64,000 nucleotides of DNA, from contig NC_068975.1 in assembly GCF_016808095.1 (NCBI RefSeq), positions 2,232,001-2,296,000 on the forward strand. Reading direction: 5' to 3'. Position 1 is the stretch's first letter. The number at the start of each line of letters is the position of its first letter. This DNA comes from Vigna angularis (taxonomy: Eukaryota; Streptophyta; Magnoliopsida; Fabales; Fabaceae). The position numbers and the translations under genes are program-made. Positions 33,813 to 52,324 of this stretch are shown here, in pieces. The notes below the pieces were generated by a model that worked only from the letters and a program-made list of their open reading frames with translations, did no database searches and had not been told where the DNA came from.

Positions 33813-34860
33813 TGATTTAATGTCTCGGTAGGTTCCTATTTTCGTCCAAAATCTCAAATAGGTCTCCGACTTGTTCGGTGTCTCAATTGGGTCCTTATTT
33901 TTGTAAAATTGAATCAAATAAAGGTTTGCCATCAAATTGATCAAACGCCGTTAAGGAGAGTGTTACGTGGCATGCTGACAGTGTAGTTTTAATTTATGTG
34001 GCATTGAAAACGTGTGTCAATTGTATTTTTTTAATTTTTGAATTAAAAAATTAAGTGTACAGAGTAGAAATATAATTTAAGTAAGGGTTAAGTAAGGGAA
34101 AAGTTGGGAAATCAAATTAAATCAAGTGCTGAAAGCAATATTCTCCTATGTAATTGCGAAATCGAAATCAAATTGGGGGAATGTGAGTTTTTGGGTTCCT
34201 AGGAAAAAACAAAAGTGCGATCTACTTCGATTGGAAGCGCGATGGATAATGGAATGCAGAATTCACATTCTTGTTCTTCTTCGACATTCTTATCATATCA
34301 TACTTCTCGAAGTCTAAGTAAATTATTTTCTTTTATTCTGATTCTAAATTATAAACTGGGGGCTTTTTCTCCAGAGAATCCTAAACAAGGGTCTGGACGT
34401 TTGTTTCTTTTGCTTGAATCAAGAATTTCAGTGTTGGAATCACTTTCTTTTTCTATTCCTTTGCTTTAGTCGCAATATAGAGAGATTTCTTCCTTTCTCT
34501 TTCTTCGGAGCCCCAATCTTTCTCTCTCACGAACCCTAATTCGGAGCCCAATTTTTTTTCCCAATCTGATTTGGATTTCTTAATTGCAGGGCTGCACTTA
34601 AATTTTTTTTATTTTGCCCAGTTTGCCCTTGAGTACATCTGATTTAATCTCTGTGCAATCCATTTTTTAATAAAAAATCAATTCAAACTCGTTTGTAATG
34701 CCACGTCTGATTAATTAATACACTGACCATGCTACGTAACCCAAACTTAAACGGTCGTTTGTCCAATTTGACGGCAAGCCTCTAATTGCTTCAATTTTAC
34801 AAAAACAAGGACCTATTTGAGATTTTGGACAAAAATAGGGACCTACCGAAACATTAAAAC
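33813..34860. mobile_element. long-TIR element (MULE-like) flanked by 129-bp direct duplications
   Basis: The ends are inverted repeats of roughly 150-200 bp: the left reads TAATGTCTCGGTAGGTTCC, the right reverse-complemented reads TAATGTTTCGGTAGGTCCC, and both continue with TTTTGTCCAAAATCTCAAAT-like sequence. The interior has no transposase. Instead of a 9-bp duplication, the flanks are 33684-33812 and 34861-34989, direct copies of one 129-bp gag segment with three differences by eye. Confidence 0.78.
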
Positions 34861-35924
34861 TTTTCTAGAATATCAATATTAAACATATGACTTTTGCATG
34901 ATAGACATTCAATAGGATGTTCAACATTTGCAGATTCTTTCATTTCTAAATTGCCGATTTTATTTCTTAAAATAATTTCCTCATCTAATGCCTTCTCATA
35001 TTTAATTTGCAATTATTTAATTTTCAATTCTTTAAATTCCTTTTTCAAATTTTTATGAGCAACATTTAATTTTTCAGATTCATCAAGTAATTCAAGAAAA
35101 ACCTTTTGTAAATCAAACTCACTAGTGTCAAAGCTAGAAGAACTTACTTGGCTTGTAGTGTTATCAATATTAGCTATCAAACACAAGTTTGCTTCTTCAA
35201 CATAGTCACTTGAGCTACTTGAGTCATTATCATTCTAAGCAATGTAGGTCTTCTTCTCTTTGTGAATTTTCTTTTCCTTTCTTTCTTCATTTTTCTTGTT
35301 GTTTGGACAATCAGCTTTCACATGGCCTCTTTGACCACATCTATAGCATTTGTAGCTTGATGAAGAGCCTTTATTGTCCTTCTTTTTCTTCAACTGTTGG
35401 CTTCCACGTGATTCATTGTTGGCCATTAAGCATAGATTTTCTTGCTCATTTGAATCGCTTGAGCTTAAGGAGTTTGATGTAGAGCTTGAATCAGACAATG
35501 TCAATTTAACCACATCTGTGACTTTAACATGGGTGACTCTTAAAAACTCCCACATTTCCTAAATACTTTCATAAACATAAACTTTGAAAAATTCATCAAA
35601 GGTTAGTGCAGATAAAATTATATTTCTAGCCCTAATATCATATTGTGCCATTCTGTTTTCATCCAAAGTCCATTGTAAATAAGGTTTTTCTACCTATATA
35701 TCATTTACAAAAATGGTGGGAACGAAATGTCCATTCAAAACAACTTCCCAAATATCCCTATCAATAGACTCCAAAAAAATTTGCATTCTTATTTTCCAAA
35801 AAGCATAATTTTCCCCCGTAAACAAAGGAGGCCTATCAATAGAAGCACCCTCAACATACATTTGGTTATGACCGTCCATTTTCGAAAAATTTAAAAAACT
35901 ATCAAAGCAAGCTCTGATACCAAT

Positions 35925-36204
35925 TGTTGAAACAATCAGTATTGCGCAGCAAAAAGGGTTTTAGAGCGAAAAGCGTGTTAACGGTCAATAACCAAGATAG
36001 GAACGGTGAAATGGTTCTTTTAAAAATCTTGATTTTCTCTTACTCTACTCTCCTTATTCACCAACTGTTTGATAAAAGTCTTCAAAGAAAGTCAAGATTT
36101 TTAAAAGAACCATTTCATCGTTCTTATCTTGGTTATTGAACGTTAACACGCTTTCCGCTCTAAAACCCTTTCCACTGTGCGATACCAATTGTTCCAACAA
36201 TTTC
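35925..36204. repeat. palindrome of two fused SIRE-like LTR ends
   Basis: The left arm (35925 to about 36040) and right arm (about 36083-36204) are inverted copies of the LTR terminus. Both contain the AAGATAGGAACGGTGAAAT block and the AGAGCG...GTTAAC part. About 40 bases separate them. The left arm is the 5' LTR remnant next to the primer site; the right arm is a second copy in opposite direction. Confidence 0.8.
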
Positions 36205-39889
<3,685 letters not shown>

Positions 39890-41494
39890 TTAAACATCTG
39901 TAGCTGGCTCAAGAAGGGAATCAGTTTTGACAGTTTGAGATTGGAGAACAATCCTCTCAGCAACATGGCTGTTCATATAATGTAGACGACAAACAGGCAT
40001 ATACACATCAGCCCCACCAATGAGTTCAGTCTCTTGATCCTCTGTCTTCCTCAAGGTGAAGAAAGCACGTTTGCCACATAGTTCGCAACGGGCTGTTAAC
40101 TTGGTGACAGAATCTGCTAGAGGAATTATGTGAAGCACTGAGCCAAAGCTTCTCCTGAAAAGGGTAAGGTGAAATATAAGAATTTGAAGAAAAAAAAATC
40201 AGAAAAAGGCCTACAATCAAATGACACTTATATGTGTATTTCTGAACAATACCTTAAGTAATCACCATCCAGGCCTGCAACGATTACAGTTTTACCATCC
40301 TCGTCAGCAGCCTTGCAGCAAAACTCGTATAGGTCCTCAAAAAATTGTGCTTCGTCTATTCCAATCACATCCAACTGCATCCCACCAAACATTAGTCAAA
40401 GTAATAAATATTTCAGTGATTCTTTCTGTTAAGGACTGCACCTTAAAACCTTGAAGTTCACTGTAACCCTGATCTTAATAATTACAACCAAACCAACAAC
40501 CTAAACTGCTACTCCAATATCAAGACCCTTGGATTCCTTACCACCAAAATTGCAATTACGTTAATTGCATTTGTAAGGCATTTTTGCACCAATAGCAACA
40601 CTTAGGACAAAAATAAGATTATGGCCATAACCAAATAATAAAACCTTAATTATAACTAATGAATTTTGATCCTCTTAGATCGTTTAATAAAATGCTTTAG
40701 TGATGTTAAGGAAAAGAAGCACGTATAGAAAGGAATGGGAATTGATAGTAAGAGTTGTACGATTCCCTAGTCGGTCTTTTTAATAATCAATTTCTCAATT
40801 GAAACACATTAAATGTTAAAACTCTTTAAAAAGGAGTGGCTATAAAACAAAAATATATGCATATAAAATATACTAATAAATTGGCAAAATTATTTTTCAC
40901 CATAGCACATACAAGACCAAAAATATAACATGAAAAATGAAAGTTACACATAGAATTTTGATAAAATTAAATTAAATTTTATTTATTTAAATAAAAATAC
41001 CACTGAATAAAAAGGATTGAAAAATTGAAAGCTAAAAGAATTACTTTAGAAAACAGTAAACACAAAAAAGAAAAAAAAACAAAACAAAAATACCTTCTGA
41101 TAAGCACCATGGCCATATTTTTCTCTGAAAGACAAGAGATTCGGTAACGCCCAACAAGGAAATTTAATCCCATCGTGCGTCACAACCGAGTCAATCGCAT
41201 ATCTTGTGTCCTTGCTTGACTTCAACATCACCACATTCCTTCACAGCAAAATAACGAAACTGTTAGCAAAACAACCAATAGAAAATCATGGAATCAACAA
41301 AGATCTGAAAAGAAAAAAGAAAGGTGGGAATTGAAAAATAACCTGGCAGCGTTGAGCTCGGATTTGATACGACGAAGAAGCGCAGTGGTCTTGCCAGCGA
41401 ACATGGGGCCCACAATAACATGGACCTCACCAGATGGGTGAGAAAGGTCTTTGGTGTCTGGTGAGAGGGAAAGAGAAGAAGAAGAAGAAGCCAT
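39890..41494 (-). CDS. TK1: thymidine kinase (TK1 type, 4 exons)
   Basis: Exons on the minus strand: 41494-41343, 41238-41094, 40374-40253, 40154-39890, all GT-AG and in phase, for 227 residues. The enzyme phosphorylates thymidine to dTMP in the salvage pathway. The ATP-binding P-loop is GPMFAGKT (29-36). The block DEAQFF (106-111) carries the expected catalytic Glu107. A structural zinc site is formed by CELC (163, 166) and CRLH (195, 198). Length and motif order fit eukaryotic cytosolic TK1. The first ATG is followed by a serine run ([10 protein letters not shown]), a typical variable N-terminus; I see no clear organelle signal. A TATA box and an E2F-type site lie upstream, which fits S-phase control. 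No defects were found. Confidence 0.96.
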
Positions 41495-41571
41495 TGAGAG
41501 AGAAGTTGGAACGCGAAAAGAGGTGTTTGGGTTTGATGAATCACGAGGAAAAAGGACAAGGTTGATTCCGC

Positions 41572-41578
41572 ATTTATA
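41572..41578 (-). promoter_or_regulatory. TATA box of TK1
   Basis: CTCTATAAATG on the minus strand, about 80 bases upstream of the TK1 start codon. Spacing fits a transcription start 45-50 bases before the ATG. Confidence 0.7.
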
Positions 41579-41658
41579 GAGCGGTTTTGGGATTGTTTGA
41601 TTCGATAGGGTTCAGGGGGAGGATTTAAATTGTGGAGGGAACACATAAGAGTTCAACT

Positions 41659-41667
41659 GGCGGGAAA
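41659..41667 (-). promoter_or_regulatory. E2F-binding site of TK1
   Basis: TTTCCCGCC on the minus strand, about 165 bases upstream of the ATG and 80 bases upstream of the TATA box. It matches the E2F consensus TTTSSCGC and fits the known S-phase expression of TK1 and other dNTP-synthesis genes. Confidence 0.7.
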
Positions 41668-41699
41668 CAAATTTTCGAACGCTTAAAGCGAAAAGATAG

Positions 41700-43239
41700 C
41701 GAGAGTACTGGTGTATTTTTTCTTTTAAAGGAGGAGATAAGTATAATAATGTAAGAAAGATAATATTTTTAAAATGAAAAAATTGTGTAGAATTTAAAAA
41801 TATATGTATAATTTAAGAAAAAATCAGAAATTGTGGGCACAATTTACTCTAATATTTATATTTATGAAAAAAAAATAGCGAAAACGTCCCATCAAAGGTT
41901 ATTTTGACTATTGATTCCATAATTATTGTAAAAAAAAAAACTACACAAGCATTTTAGTATTAGTATGCTAATTATTTGAATTTAGTATATTATTTAATAT
42001 TCAATACATACAAGTTTTAAAAATGAGAAGAATAAAGAGTAGTTATATATATTCCAAAAGTTTTTGAGAGATTTAACGCTACAATATTTGATTATTTTTT
42101 ACTAAATGAGTCCATTTATAAGTTCTTATGATGTTAATTTTGTTTCTACATTTTTTTTATTGAGTTATGAAGATAAAAATGAAAAATAAATTTACACTTG
42201 AATTTATAGTTTAAAATTATTTTTGCTTATAATATTCATATGCTATTAGTAAAATTACGAGTAATACTTAATTTTTTTAAAATTTAATATAAGAATGAGA
42301 TGATTGTGAATACATTTTTCTTATCCTCATTGGCGACAATGAAGCCTTATTGTTGAGAAGCTCTCGTAACTACTTTGTTCGTAGGAATAGACTGTGATAG
42401 TAATCTTCTCAAGTTAGGTTGGGCCAAAGCAATGGTGTAAATGAGAAAAGATGTTCACGGTTTGAGTGCTTTAGTGATAGCGGAGTGGTGTTTGATGGTG
42501 CTTTTAAAGAGGTAGGTCAACTCTAGAGAAAGATGATAGAGGAGACCACATGAGATGCTTAGTTGTAACTTTAGAGACTAATAGAATGACTTAATATTTT
42601 GGAAGCATTTCATTACTAATCTCAAAGTGAGAATACAATGGTGAAAACACCTCTATTTATAGGCTTAGGGTGTGTCCAAAATGTAGAAGGAAAACCCTAA
42701 AAACACTACCTTGACCTAACTTTGAGACAAAAGGCAAAAATTCTCTCCAATAGAAGGAGGACATGTGGCCATTACTTATGGATAATCCTCCACATTCCTA
42801 GAGTGACATGTGGACACTAACTATGAGAAAACCTCTCCAATGTGAGCATGACACATGACCACTATAACATGGGACGTCCCACATACCCTTGGCCACCAAG
42901 CTAGGTAAAAGGAGGTATTGTTCCTCCCTTGCATGTCGAAGGAGGTGCTTTTTATCCTTAACTTTATTCTTTGTGATTATATGTTCTTGGTTATTTTTAG
43001 TGATTGGTTAAACCCTCTTTAAGAGAAATTAAGAACTGAACGTAGGGTCCTTTGATTCGAGCCAATTCCTTGCGCAAACTTTTTTTTTCCTCTTCTCTTT
43101 GTTTATCGTTAATATTTAAAGGAATAGTTTTTATTGTGAAATCATATTTTAAAAAGGGAAAATTTGTAATTAGTAAATCAATTCATCACCTCTTGGTTTT
43201 GTTCTTATGTTTAAACATTTCATTGTGTATTTCTAACAA
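41700..43239. other. intergenic with possible LTR material
   Basis: The first 600 bases are AT-rich with nothing recognised. From about 42350 the sequence looks LTR-like (TGTTGAGAAGCTC start; CTATAAATAGAGG on the minus strand at about 42650). The last 200-300 bases lead to the primer site at 43242 and so probably end a SIRE-like LTR (..TTTCTAACA). Boundaries are not settled. Confidence 0.35.
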
Positions 43240-43500
43240 TTAGTATCAGAGCTTACTTTGATAATTTTTAAAATATTTCAAAAATGATCGAACAAAACAA
43301 GTTTATATCGAGGGTGCCTCCATCAACAGACCTCCACTCTTTACTGGTGATAACTTTTGGAAAGTCAGAATGCAAATATTTTTAGGGTATGTTGAAAAAG
43401 GTGTTTGGGAAGCTGTTGTAAATGGACCCTATTCCCACCATTACTATAAATGATGTGCATGAAGAAAAACTTTATTTACAATGGACTACTAAAAAAACAA
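43240..43500 (+). pseudogene. SIRE-like primer site and gag N-terminus relic
   Basis: TAGTATCAGAGCTTACTTTG (about 43243) is a decayed initiator-Met primer site. About 40 bases on, a frame-shifted gag N-terminus reads IEGASINRPPLFTGDNFWK and MQIFLGYVEKGVWE, like the minus-strand gag at 35.8 kb. It breaks after about 70 codons. Confidence 0.72.
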
Positions 43501-44244
43501 CACATTAAATAATATGGAAAATTAATAAAAAGATATTTTGAGATATTGCTAATTAAAATATATCTTAAGATATTATTGGATGTAATTAGATATTATTATT
43601 GGATAATAATAATAATAATATATTATTAATAGATTTATTATAATAAATTAGAATAAAAAATATTATTATAAGTGAGAAAATATTAGAGATAAAGTTGGGT
43701 TGATTTATAAATATTAAGATATATACATATAGAGAGAGAGAGAGAGAGGGGTTGTGTGTATTAGAAACCGTAAAAACTCTAAATCAAAGAGAGAAAACAG
43801 AGGAAGATGTGGAGATTTGGGTTTTTGGGATAAGAAGAGAGAGAGAGAGCAACAAAAAACCTTAGGGCAAGGGAGAATTTGTGGTGTTTTTAAAGTTAGA
43901 TAAAACCCTACTATTGGCCAAGGTATGGGGAAATTTACCTTTGTTTGTTTGTTTTATTGTATGATGCATGTGGGTATTCTTGATTTTCTTGAGGAGTATG
44001 GAGAAACTTACCATTATTTGTTGTATGATATGTATTCTTGATTTTCTTGCATGAAAATACTTGTTGATAATATGATTATGATTATGATTATGTGTTGTTA
44101 TTATTGGGCAAGGGCTTGTATGTACATGAGAATATGTTTTAGGTAATATTTGTGATGAGTTTTTCCTATAAATGTATTATGTATGTTTTGTTGGGTTATC
44201 CCAGGAGAGAGTTTGATGCTAAGAGAGAACAAAGTTATGATGCT

Positions 44245-44737
44245 TGTAACGTCCCGGCAACTCACAGGGACCGTTGACTGCCCCCACAGATCACCACCAA
44301 GCTTTTTAGTGTGCTTTGTCCTCACTCGCACACTTTCCGGGAAAACTTCCCAGAAGGTCACCCATCCCAGAATTGCTCCAAGCTAAGCACGCTTAACCAT
44401 GGAGTTCTTATGGACTAGGCTACCGAAAAGCAAATGCATTTTGGTGATATGAGTAGCCAAATCAATCCATTTAAGTTATCCTTCAACCGTATAGTCCCAT
44501 ACCTATACAGTCTCCAGATCCCTCTCATTCCGGTGTATGTTCGATTCATCCATGTACCCCTTCCACCCGAAGCTGCCAGGAGCCGCTCCTTGTCTGTGCC
44601 CCCTGCACCATGCTTCTTGCACCGGCGTCACTCCCCGCCCTCGTCTCCGTGCCCGGGTGTCACATGCCCACCAGCTTCCGTCTGGTTCGTCCTCGAACCA
44701 CACCGTACTGGGAGAGGCTAGGCTCTGATACCATCTG
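44245..44737 (-). mobile_element. Cassandra TRIM copy (interior plus one LTR)
   Basis: On the minus strand this reads: primer site TGGTATCAGAGCC, a GC-rich interior (44500-44735), then a 255-bp LTR (44499-44245) starting TGGGACTATAC and ending GGGACGTTACA. The LTR carries a 5S rRNA-like segment, the hallmark of Cassandra elements. The second LTR is missing on the right. The same arrangement appears on the plus strand at 46068-46559. Confidence 0.85.
44342..44412 (-). other. 5S rRNA-like domain in Cassandra LTR
   Basis: On the minus strand: AAGAACTCCATGGTTAAGCG, TGCTTAGCTTGGAGCA, then GGGATGGGTGACCTTCTGGG. These match the internal promoter half of plant 5S rRNA (AACTCCGCAGTTAAGCGTGC and GGATGGGTGACC). 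Cassandra LTRs carry this as a pol III promoter. It is not a 5S gene, as the 5' half is absent. Confidence 0.85.
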
Positions 44738-45088
44738 AAAATTTTACCATATGAGTTAAACATGCTGATTATTAGTTTGATTGGTTCAGATCTGTAATTA
44801 ATGATATGAGTGAAGAAAAATCTTTTCACGAAATAGTAAATTTATTTGTATTAGGTAAAAACTTGGATAACTATATTCTTAAATTGTGTGTGTAGTTGTA
44901 TTTTGGAGATTGGAGGATGAGTAATATAATATATTCTATATTATAAAATTTAATTATATTGAACATTCTGAGTTGTAATAATTATTTGAGTTAAATCATG
45001 AATTGTAAATAAGTTGATGGTAAATTTGGATGGGTAGTATAGGCATTATTGCCATAATTGTAAATCTGAATTTTTATTTATTTTCCTA

Positions 45089-45520
45089 CGACTTTGGTAA
45101 GTCGAGAGGGGAAAGGTTTGAAGTCGGACACTACTTTGGTAAGTAGGTGGGAAAATGAGAGGTGAATTTAACATAAACCGTACTACTTTGGTAAGTAGGC
45201 TGAATATTACCTTCTTGTGCTACTTTGGTAAGTAGACAATATCACCTTATTGTGCTACTTGTTAAGTAGACAATATCACCTCATTGTACTACTTTGGTAA
45301 GTAGACAATATTACCATGTTGTGCTACTTTGGTAAGTAGACGATATCACCTTATTGTGCTACTTTGGTAAGTAGACAATATCACCTTGTTGTACTACTTT
45401 GGTAAGTAGATAATAAAAATCACCTTGTTAGATTACTTTGGTAAGTAATCAGTATATCATGGTTATACTACTTTGGTAAGTAGACAGAAGGATTGTTGAC
45501 TGCTGTGCTTTGGTAAGTAG
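45089..45520. repeat. minisatellite of hairpin-forming repeats
   Basis: Around a dozen units, many spaced about 35 bases, each centred on CTACTTTGGTAAGTAG: a 6-bp inverted repeat with loop TGGT. Copies start at about 45089, 45131, 45183, 45220, 45255, 45289, 45324, 45359, 45394, 45431, 45468 and a weaker one at 45505. Between them lies ACAATATCACCTTATTGTG or variants. At 45089 the stem is CGACTT/AAGTCG, and at 45431 it is GATTACTT/AAGTAATC, so both sides changed together. Confidence 0.9.
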
Positions 45521-46067
45521 GCAGATTAATAATATGTTGTATTGACTCTAGTGAATCGACTGATGATTTTGATTGGAGAAATATTATAAAGTATCAGTGT
45601 AATAGTTGGTTTTTGAGTATGTTTGAGATGCATGTATTTGACTGATTGCCACACTTGTGATGTTAGTAAGATTGTGGATGATGTATATTTCTTGAATCGG
45701 TTAGCTCACCCTACTGTTTGTGTTTGTGCATGTGAATGCAATGATCGTATAATGTGTGATATTATACGGGAGCAGAAACTATATCAGATGAATTAGCAGA
45801 TGGTTCTGGACTTGCTTAGAAGATGAGAGATCTGTGGGGAAAAAGGAGACATGGGGAATTTCTAAAATAAATCTATGTTTGAATTTTCGAACTGTGTGAA
45901 ATTTTAAATTTCAGAAGTTTATGAACTGTGTGGACTTTTATTTTCAGAAGACTTGTGCTGTAATAAAGAACTTAATATTTTATGGGTGTTGGAAATTTGT
46001 GAAAGAAAAATTACATATGTATTTTGTGGGAAATAAATTGTAATGCCTAAATCGGGGTGTTACACTG

Positions 46068-46770
46068 TTTGGTATCAGAGCCTAGCCTCTCCCAGTACGG
46101 TGTGGTTCGAGGACGAACCAGAGCAAAAGCTGGTGGGCATGTGACACCCGGGCACGGAGACGAGGGCGGGGAGTGACGCCGGTGCAAGAAGCATGGTGCA
46201 GGGGGCACAGACAAGGAGCGGCTCCTGGCAGCTTCGGGTGGAAGGGGTACATGGACGAATCGGACATACACCGGAATGAGAGGGATCTGGAGATTGTGTA
46301 GGTATGGGACTATACAGTTGAAGGATATCTTAAAGGGATTGATTTGGCTACTCATATCACCAAAATGCATTTGCTTTTCGGTAGCCTGACTCATAAGAAC
46401 TCCATGGTTAAGCGTGCTTAGCTTGGAGCAATTCTGGGATGGGTGACCTTCTGGGAAGTTTTCCCGGAAAGTGTGCGAGTGAGGACAAAGCACACTGAAA
46501 AGCCTGGTGGTGATCTGTGGGGGCAGTCAACGGTCCCTGTGAGTTGCCGGGACGTTACAGATGGTATCAGAGCCTAGCCTCTCCCAGTACGGTGTGGTTC
46601 GAGGACGAACCAGAGCAAAAGCTGGTGGGCATGTGACACCCGGGCACGGAGACGAGGGCGGGGAGTGACGCCGGTGCAAGAAGCATGGTGCAGAGGGCAC
46701 AGACAAGGAGCGGCTCCTGGCAGCTTCGGGTGGAAGGGTATGGGACTATACAGTTGAAGGATAGCTTAAA
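46068..46770 (+). mobile_element. tandem Cassandra remnant (interior-LTR-interior-truncated LTR)
   Basis: From the primer site at 46070 follows a GC-rich interior to 46304, a full 255-bp LTR (46305-46559; TGGGACTATAC to GGGACGTTACA), a second primer site (46562) and interior with a deletion of about 55 bases, and then about 30 bases of a second LTR (46741-46770). Two interiors separated by a single LTR indicate recombination between LTRs. The first LTR is replaced by the end of a different LTR family upstream. Confidence 0.85.
46391..46462 (+). other. 5S rRNA-like domain in Cassandra LTR
   Basis: AAGAACTCCATGGTTAAGCG and GGGATGGGTGACCTTCTGGG are present, as in the minus-strand copy. The match is to the 3' half of 5S rRNA with its internal control region. 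Confidence 0.85.
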
Positions 46771-48681
46771 GTTGATGTATATATTACAAATAAGGAAATA
46801 TTGATCTAAAAACACAAATTTTTAAACTTTTCCACCGAAATTCATCACAAGGGAAAAAAACTTTTATTGGTCACATTTTTTGATTATACATTTTAAAAAT
46901 GTATTTAGACCGAATAATCTAGATAATAATTTTAGATTTGGAAATGTATTTTAGATAGCATAATCTATGCATTTTGGATGATCTGGTTACTCATGAACAT
47001 ATTCTAAATTTAAATATGGTAAAATCCAAAATACATTTCAAAATGAAAAAAAGTATTTCAAATTATACAATTTAAAATACAATTCCCTTATTATACAATC
47101 TATATTACATTTCTAGATTAAAAAAATACTCTAAATTATATCCTTTTAATACATTTTCAAATTACAATACAAAATATTAAAAATAAAAAAACTAGTAATT
47201 AAATTAGACACTATTTTATAAATAAAAAATTATTTATATTTAAAATAAAATCTATTATTAATAAAAAATTATAATTAGTTTATAAATAAAAATCTAAATT
47301 AGTCTCTAATGTTAACTACCAATGTTTTAACTATTTACTATTAATTCAAACATTAATTAATATATTAATTATTATTTTTTTATTAATAATAAAGACTACT
47401 TTAAATACCAATAATTTTTTATTTATAAAATTAATTAATTATTTTCTGTCTCAAAATTTAGTTGTTGTTTAATAATTTTTTTGTAATGAACAATTTTTTA
47501 AAATTATAGATTATATAATTTGAATTTATTTTCAAATTACACAATAAATTTCTAGATGGTATAATATAAAAAATTATAGATTATATAATAAAAAATATTT
47601 CTGATTCATGGACAATGTGAACCTTTTTTCCGATCTAGTGCATCGTGTGCCTCTAGTCCAATTGTGGAAATACTTTATACTCGTTTGAATTCATAATAGT
47701 AAGCTAAAATTTCATGAATGCACAATTTACATTAAAGTGCTGTTAGCATGGTATTGACATGTGGTTAACAGTTCACGAAAACAAAGCATCTCATAAAAAC
47801 ACATTAATCAAACATTTCTAAGAATCATCATCAGTATAACTAAAAATAGTTTACAAGATACTTTTTATTAATGATATTAAATATTAATGAGATTAAATAG
47901 ATATCATATTTTCTGGAGACTATCATGATCAATCCAGCCAACTTTAATAAATCTAAATGTGATTAACTCATTCACTTTTAATAGGAAGTTGATAGCAATA
48001 AGCATTTATTTGTTTTAAGTAATATCACAAACAACTTCAAGCCATTGAAAATTGTTCAAAAGAATTAGTTTATTCCAATATTGCTAAAACTCTCTCTATT
48101 CAAAGTCATGGTAAAAAACTCTTTATTATATACATATTCTTCTTTTAATTTACCGGTGCCTTTTAAAAACATGAGATTCTAAAAGCAAACAATTCTTCAA
48201 ATGCATAATTGACTCTAAGAATGATATTTTAACATAAGATTTGAAGTGAAAAAAATAATGTTAAAAAACAAACACTCCTACTTTTTATTCTCGACTAAGA
48301 AGTTTATTCTGATACATCCACTCCAGATTGTGCTATCTTAACATACTTAAAGTTAAAACATACTTTAAAAAACCAAAAATCAAATAATTCAGAAGCCTTT
48401 TCTCGTCTGCATCGGGTCTGTTCTTCTCATTTAAAAGAAAAAGAAAAACATAAACACCGGGTCTGTTCTTCTCATTTAAAAGAAAAAGAAAAACATAAAC
48501 ACGCTAAATACCTTCGCCGTTAATATAGCTCCAGATTATTACACTTAGACAGGGTTAGAGTTATATGAATAATGTCAGAATTTAGTATAGTTACACTTTA
48601 ACCAGACATCACAAAACAAGTATAGCAACAGAAGATATCATTCTATTACCATTAAATAAACTGGAAGTGATATTGCTACTT
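46771..48681. other. intergenic, nothing recognised
   Basis: Very AT-rich. A 48-base segment (GGTCTGTTCTTCTCATTTAA onward) is tandemly duplicated near 48414-48500. No gene or bounded element. Confidence 0.5.
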
Positions 48682-52319
<3,638 letters not shown>

Positions 52320-52324
52320 AAATG

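Larger units (their letters stand above)
32641..35924 (-). mobile_element. internally deleted SIRE-like copia interior (gag only)
   Basis: Reading on the minus strand from the primer site TGGTATCAGAGCTTGC (35922 leftward), a broken gag begins at 35879 with MDGHNQMYVEGASIDRPPLF and FWKIRMQIFLES. A CCHC zinc knuckle CYRCGQRGHVKADC follows at about 35335-35290. Another gag part with CFYCMKKGHF lies at 33500. No protease, integrase or RT is present before the polypurine tract at 32641. Large deletion and a TIR-element insertion (33813-34860) have broken it. Confidence 0.8.
43700..46066 (+). repeat. gypsy-type LTR region, interrupted by a Cassandra copy
   Basis: This non-coding stretch shares sequence with 590-2790 on the opposite strand. 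It ends at about 46063 with TGTAATGCC...GGGGTGTTACA, an LTR-like terminus, followed by CTGTT and an initiator-Met primer site at 46070. The start is not clear. It contains a (GA)n tract (43730-43748), a minus-strand Cassandra copy and the 45 kb minisatellite. Confidence 0.5.

Noticed and set aside
44434..44829. Open frames over the GC-rich Cassandra interior (also at 46047-46815)
   Set aside because: They overlap in several frames and both strands, follow the known non-coding Cassandra structure, and show no domain.
45089..45520. Regular short palindromes that resemble a CRISPR array
   Set aside because: The spacers are near-copies of each other, the host is a plant, and no cas genes are present. 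It is a minisatellite inside an LTR-like region.
44342..46462. 5S rRNA genes
   Set aside because: Only the 3' half with the internal promoter is present, in the LTRs of Cassandra copies; the 5' half is absent.
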